In this document: one piece after another, positions 7,123 to 7,558 of the stretch | Numbering within the stretch: position 1 is the stretch's first letter | Layout: each line of letters opens with the position of its first letter | From: an uncultured bacterium | GTDB taxonomy: Bacteria > Eisenbacteria > RBG-16-71-46 > CAIMUX01 | Direction: 5' to 3' | Length of the DNA stretch: 7,558 nucleotides | Assembly: GCA_946886185.1 (NCBI GenBank) | Contig: CAMPIC010000124.1 | Coordinates: forward strand, 1 to 7,558 | Notes under the pieces: model-generated | What the model saw: only the letters and a program-made list of their open reading frames with translations | Told to the model about the DNA's origin: nothing | The model's database searches: none | Made by a program: the position numbers and the translations under genes

Positions 7123-7133
7123 CCCTCTCCTCC
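7123..7133 (-). promoter_or_regulatory. Strong Shine-Dalgarno sequence of the lipoprotein gene
   Basis: The minus strand reads GGAGGAGAGGG, with the GGAGGA core 5 bases before the ATG at 7120-7122. It is the best ribosome-binding site in the window and fixes the lipoprotein start at 7122. By contrast, the next gene downstream has a GTG start and no clear site. Confidence 0.8.
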
Positions 7134-7163
7134 GCGGCCCACGTCGCGGACGCTGCGCGCGAA

Positions 7164-7558
7164 TCAAAGTGCGAGATCGAAACGGAAGCTCACCGTGCTC
7201 TGATCGAAGTCATGCCACGTCGAGTTCCACTCCAGTCCCAGCCGAAGGTTCTCCAGCGGCGTGAGACCGACATGCGTGGTCAACGTCTCCTGCTCGAGCT
7301 CCGTGAGCGTCTCGGACTCGACACGATCATAGCGAAGCAGCATCGCGAGGACACGCGACACCGGCAGAGCAGTCTCCCCTCGCACAGCCCAGTAGGAAGT
7401 GTCGTCTCCGAGCCCCCGGGCATTCTCGTGCTCCCCGCGCAATCCGTATCCGAACACCGCCAACGGCCCCCAACGTCCCTCGAGGCTTCCGCCCGCGATC
7501 CAGAATTCATCGGTGAAGCGAACGACGGTGGCCCGGGATCGATCGGTGACCTGCGTCC
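7164..7558 (-). CDS. Outer-membrane beta-barrel protein, C-terminal part (cut by right edge)
   Basis: About 131 residues are open from the right edge to a TGA at 7164-7166; the true start lies outside the window. The sequence shows the alternating polar/hydrophobic pattern of transmembrane beta-strands, such as LAVFGYGLRGEHE, YWAVRGETALPV and LLRYDRVE. Strand pairs are joined by short turns and Asp/Glu-rich loops, as in porin-like barrels. The last strand ends in TVSFRFDLAL, which resembles the C-terminal signature recognised by the BAM machinery, although the final residue is Leu instead of the preferred Phe. A substrate or a specific porin family cannot be read from this fragment. It is the first visible gene of the minus-strand block, 41 bases upstream of the lipoprotein start, and is likely co-transcribed with it. 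Confidence 0.75.
   Translation of the reverse strand, partial: TQVTDRSRATVVRFTDEFWIAGGSLEGRWGPLAVFGYGLRGEHENARGLGDDTSYWAVRGETALPVSRVLAMLLRYDRVESETLTELEQETLTTHVGLTPLENLRLGLEWNSTWHDFDQSTVSFRFDLAL

Noticed and set aside
7123..7167. TTG-started 15-residue extension of the lipoprotein overlapping the barrel stop codon
   Set aside because: TTG is a rare start, the added residues are mostly arginine and proline and would spoil the lipoprotein signal, and the ATG at 7122 has a very strong ribosome-binding site.
1..7558. CRISPR array, tRNA, rRNA or insertion sequence
   Set aside because: I saw no regularly spaced repeats, no tRNA- or rRNA-like stretches and no transposase or terminal inverted repeats on either strand.

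Overview
The window is GC-rich (about two thirds G+C by eye) and densely coding, and every gene I can support is on the minus strand. The organism looks like a diderm (Gram-negative-type) bacterium. It has an outer-membrane beta-barrel protein, a lipoprotein, a periplasmic adaptor of a tripartite ABC pump, and an ApbE enzyme with a signal peptide. I cannot place the phylum from sequence alone. The base composition and gene types would fit a GC-rich uncultured lineage such as those near Gemmatimonadota or Eisenbacteria, but this is only an impression.

In order of transcription (right to left), the first block is: the C-terminal part of an outer-membrane beta-barrel protein (cut by the right edge); a small lipoprotein of unknown function with an acidic tail ending in three histidines; ApbE, the FAD:protein FMN transferase that attaches FMN to extracytoplasmic proteins; and a 687-residue multi-spanning membrane protein with C-terminal TPRs that resembles TMTC-type (GT-C fold) protein O-mannosyltransferases. 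Gaps are 41, 17 and 17 bases, and the last two genes both start with GTG, so this looks like one transcription unit. Its common theme is the envelope, including two possible protein-modifying enzymes.

A 204-base gene-free interval (3078-3281) follows. It holds two perfect short inverted repeats and an 8-bp tandem repeat, but no convincing sigma-70 promoter or U-tract terminator.

The second block is a MacAB-type export system with split subunits: a periplasmic adaptor (MacA-like), an ABC ATPase 5 bases downstream, and a MacB/FtsX-type permease 45 bases further on, cut by the left edge. No TolC-like outer-membrane factor is visible. It could lie beyond the edge or elsewhere in the genome.

The MacAB part is ordinary. 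The most interesting part is the upstream block: an uncharacterised barrel/lipoprotein pair next to ApbE and a bacterial TMTC-like glycosyltransferase whose usual Asp-Asp pair in the first loop reads Asp-Ser. No complete flavinylation acceptor motif is visible in the window, so the ApbE substrate must be elsewhere or be unconventional.
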